Positions 13,277-14,942 of a DNA stretch of 14,942 bases are shown in pieces. The stretch covers positions 1-14,942 of the forward strand of contig CALBKP010000094.1 in NCBI GenBank assembly GCA_937895825.1. The letters run 5' to 3'. Source of the DNA: an uncultured Alistipes sp. (GTDB lineage Bacteria; Bacteroidota; Bacteroidia; Bacteroidales; Rikenellaceae). Made by a program: the position numbers and the translations under genes. Position 1 is the stretch's first letter. Each line of letters opens with the position of its first letter. Under the pieces are notes generated by a model. That model ran no database searches. It was not told the DNA's origin and worked only from the letters and a program-made list of their open reading frames with translations.

Positions 13277-14942
13277 ATGAAAAGAACATTACTACTCGTA
13301 GCTTTGCTCGTTGCAACTACATTTTCGGCAGTAGCCGACAAAGGTATGTGGCTACCCTCACTTATCGGGTCGCGCATCAAGGATATGAAGTCGAAGGGCT
13401 TCAAGCTCTCGGCAGAGGACATCTACTCAATCAATAAGGCCTCATTGAAGGATGCTGTCGTACTCTTCGATGGCGGCTGCACCGGTGAGATCGTAACGGA
13501 AAAGGGTCTGCTACTTACCAACCACCACTGCGGCTACGATGCTATTCAGGCTCTGTCGACCGTGGAGCATGACTATCTCACCGACGGCTTCTGGGCGATG
13601 AACCACAGTGAGGAGCTCTACTGCCCCGGACTCAAGGTTCACATCCTGGAGCGCATGGAGGATGTGACATCTCGCATTAACACTGGCGTAAGCAAGGAGC
13701 AGATTATCGCCGAGGCTGAGGCTGGTGGTGTGGGCCTAAAGGCAAAGGTCGAGTCAATGTACTACGGCAACGTACACTACCTCTTCGTATATCGCGAGTT
13801 TAATGACGTGCGCCTCGTGGGTGCGCCTCCCACAACTATCGGTAAGTTCGGCGCCGACAACGACAACTGGATCTGGCCACGTCATACTGGCGACTTCTCA
13901 GTCTTCCGTATATATGCCGACAAGAACAACAACCCCGCAGAGTATAGCGCTGATAATAAGCCCTACACTCCCAAGCGCCACTTCAAGATCAACACCGAGG
14001 GTGTCAATGAGGGTGACTTCACGATGATCTATGGCTTCCCGGGCAACACTCAGGAGTATATCACTTCGGATGCTGTGAAATATATAGCTGAGACCTCTGA
14101 CCCAACGAAGATTGCACTACGCACCTCACGTCTCGACATCATCGGCGCAGCACAGGCAGCCTCTCCCGAGGTACGTATCCAATATGCAGCTAAGCAGGCA
14201 AACATCGCCAACGCATGGAAGAAGTGGCAGGGCGAGGTATTGGGCATCAACCGCCTCGGCACATACGATAAGAAGGTAGCCTATGAGTCACGCTTCCGCG
14301 CGGAGAATCCCAAGAAGGCATATATCCTCGACTCACTCGCAGCCGCATACAATCGCAATATGGAGGGCTATTTCAACTACGAACTCTACAACGAGACGCT
14401 CCGCGGCATCGAGCTTCAGCAGATCGTAAACATCGCGCTGAGCACGAAGCTCTCTGATGCAGAGAAGCAGGCTGCCGCCGAGCTCTTCTACAAGGACTTC
14501 CAGCTCGACGTTGACCGCCAGATTGCTGTGGCAATGCTTACCGAGTACGAGAAGATGGGCACATATATCTCTGACGAGCTCGACGCTCTCTTTGCGCGCC
14601 ACGAGGGCGCTGCAGAGTACGCTAAATGGCTCTACGACAACACTACGCTCGGCACGCTCGAAGGCTTCAAGACAACGAATGTGGAACTTGACCCCATGGC
14701 CGAGTTTGTCGAGGCTATAGTGCCTATCCAGCAGCGCATTAAGCCCTACGCCTACCGCAACCTAAGCAACATTCCCGAGATCGAGCGTTGGTTCCGCCCC
14801 TACGTCAAGGCACTTATGGAGTGGGACACCGAGCGCGCCTTCTTCCCCGATGCAAACCTAACGTTGCGCGTGGCCTACGGTAAGATTGCTGGCTACGAGT
14901 ATGCAGACGGCGAGATACACCTTCCACAGACCACCATCGAGG
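13277..14942 (+). CDS. Family S46 dipeptidyl-peptidase (DPP7/DPP11 type), 3' end missing
   Basis: From the ATG at 13277 the frame runs 555 codons to the window edge with no stop. The N-terminus is a signal peptide (MKRTLLLVALLVATTFSAVA, cleavage after Ala20), so the enzyme is periplasmic or surface located. The mature protein starts with DKGMWLPSLIGS, typical of S46. TNHHCGYDAIQ (81-91) carries the catalytic histidine, probably His84. FGADNDNWIWPRHTGDFSVF (from about residue 191) is a family hallmark, and Asp226 in YSADN is the right distance from His84 (142 residues) to match the catalytic Asp of P. gingivalis DPP11. The nucleophile serine and the specificity residue that separates DPP7 from DPP11 lie past the edge, since family members are about 720 residues. 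These enzymes release dipeptides for amino-acid-fermenting Bacteroidetes. Confidence 0.93.
   Translation, partial: MKRTLLLVALLVATTFSAVADKGMWLPSLIGSRIKDMKSKGFKLSAEDIYSINKASLKDAVVLFDGGCTGEIVTEKGLLLTNHHCGYDAIQALSTVEHDYLTDGFWAMNHSEELYCPGLKVHILERMEDVTSRINTGVSKEQIIAEAEAGGVGLKAKVESMYYGNVHYLFVYREFNDVRLVGAPPTTIGKFGADNDNWIWPRHTGDFSVFRIYADKNNNPAEYSADNKPYTPKRHFKINTEGVNEGDFTMIYGFPGNTQEYITSDAVKYIAETSDPTKIALRTSRLDIIGAAQAASPEVRIQYAAKQANIANAWKKWQGEVLGINRLGTYDKKVAYESRFRAENPKKAYILDSLAAAYNRNMEGYFNYELYNETLRGIELQQIVNIALSTKLSDAEKQAAAELFYKDFQLDVDRQIAVAMLTEYEKMGTYISDELDALFARHEGAAEYAKWLYDNTTLGTLEGFKTTNVELDPMAEFVEAIVPIQQRIKPYAYRNLSNIPEIERWFRPYVKALMEWDTERAFFPDANLTLRVAYGKIAGYEYADGEIHLPQTTIE

Overview
The window looks like a chromosomal segment from a gut-type Bacteroidales bacterium, possibly near Alistipes or Bacteroides; genus cannot be fixed by eye. 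The grounds are the repeated Bacteroidetes promoter pattern (TTTG, 19-20 bp, TAnnTTTG) upstream of most genes, A-rich start regions without clear Shine-Dalgarno sites, and typical families: fimbrillin-like lipoproteins, a DUF3575 barrel, a TPR-membrane-HTH regulator and a family S46 dipeptidyl-peptidase. No tRNA, rRNA, transposase, integrase or CRISPR array was seen.

Layout, left to right. (1) 1-851, minus: 5' part of a fimbrillin-like (DUF6562-like) lipoprotein gene with a leader of about 180 nt. (2) A divergent regulatory region, then aspA (aspartate ammonia-lyase, plus). (3) A strong bidirectional terminator shared by aspA and a convergent nicotinamidase/isochorismatase-like hydrolase (minus). 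(4) A di-iron repair protein of the Ric/YtfE/ScdA family (plus), ending 7 bp from (5) a minus-strand pair: a TPR-membrane-HTH regulator and a small lipoprotein. (6) A 344-bp gap with two inverted arrays of degenerate 9-bp repeats, one G-quadruplex-capable. (7) A ROK repressor and a GNAT acetyltransferase in one apparent operon. (8) fabD, flanked by terminators. (9) A leader of about 145 nt with tiny ORFs, then a DUF3575 outer-membrane protein and a second fimbrillin-like lipoprotein. (10) maf and a truncated S46 dipeptidyl-peptidase gene.

The window mixes housekeeping metabolism (aspartate to fumarate, fatty acid initiation, nucleotide sanitation), stress repair (Ric), peptide use (S46 peptidase) and cell-surface genes. 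The peptidase and aspA fit an amino-acid and peptide-using anaerobe that makes fumarate from aspartate; this is inference. The DUF3575/lipoprotein pair and the left-edge lipoprotein look like fimbria-type surface genes. The least explained sequence is the paired 9-bp repeat arrays at 6551-6716, followed by the two long leaders.
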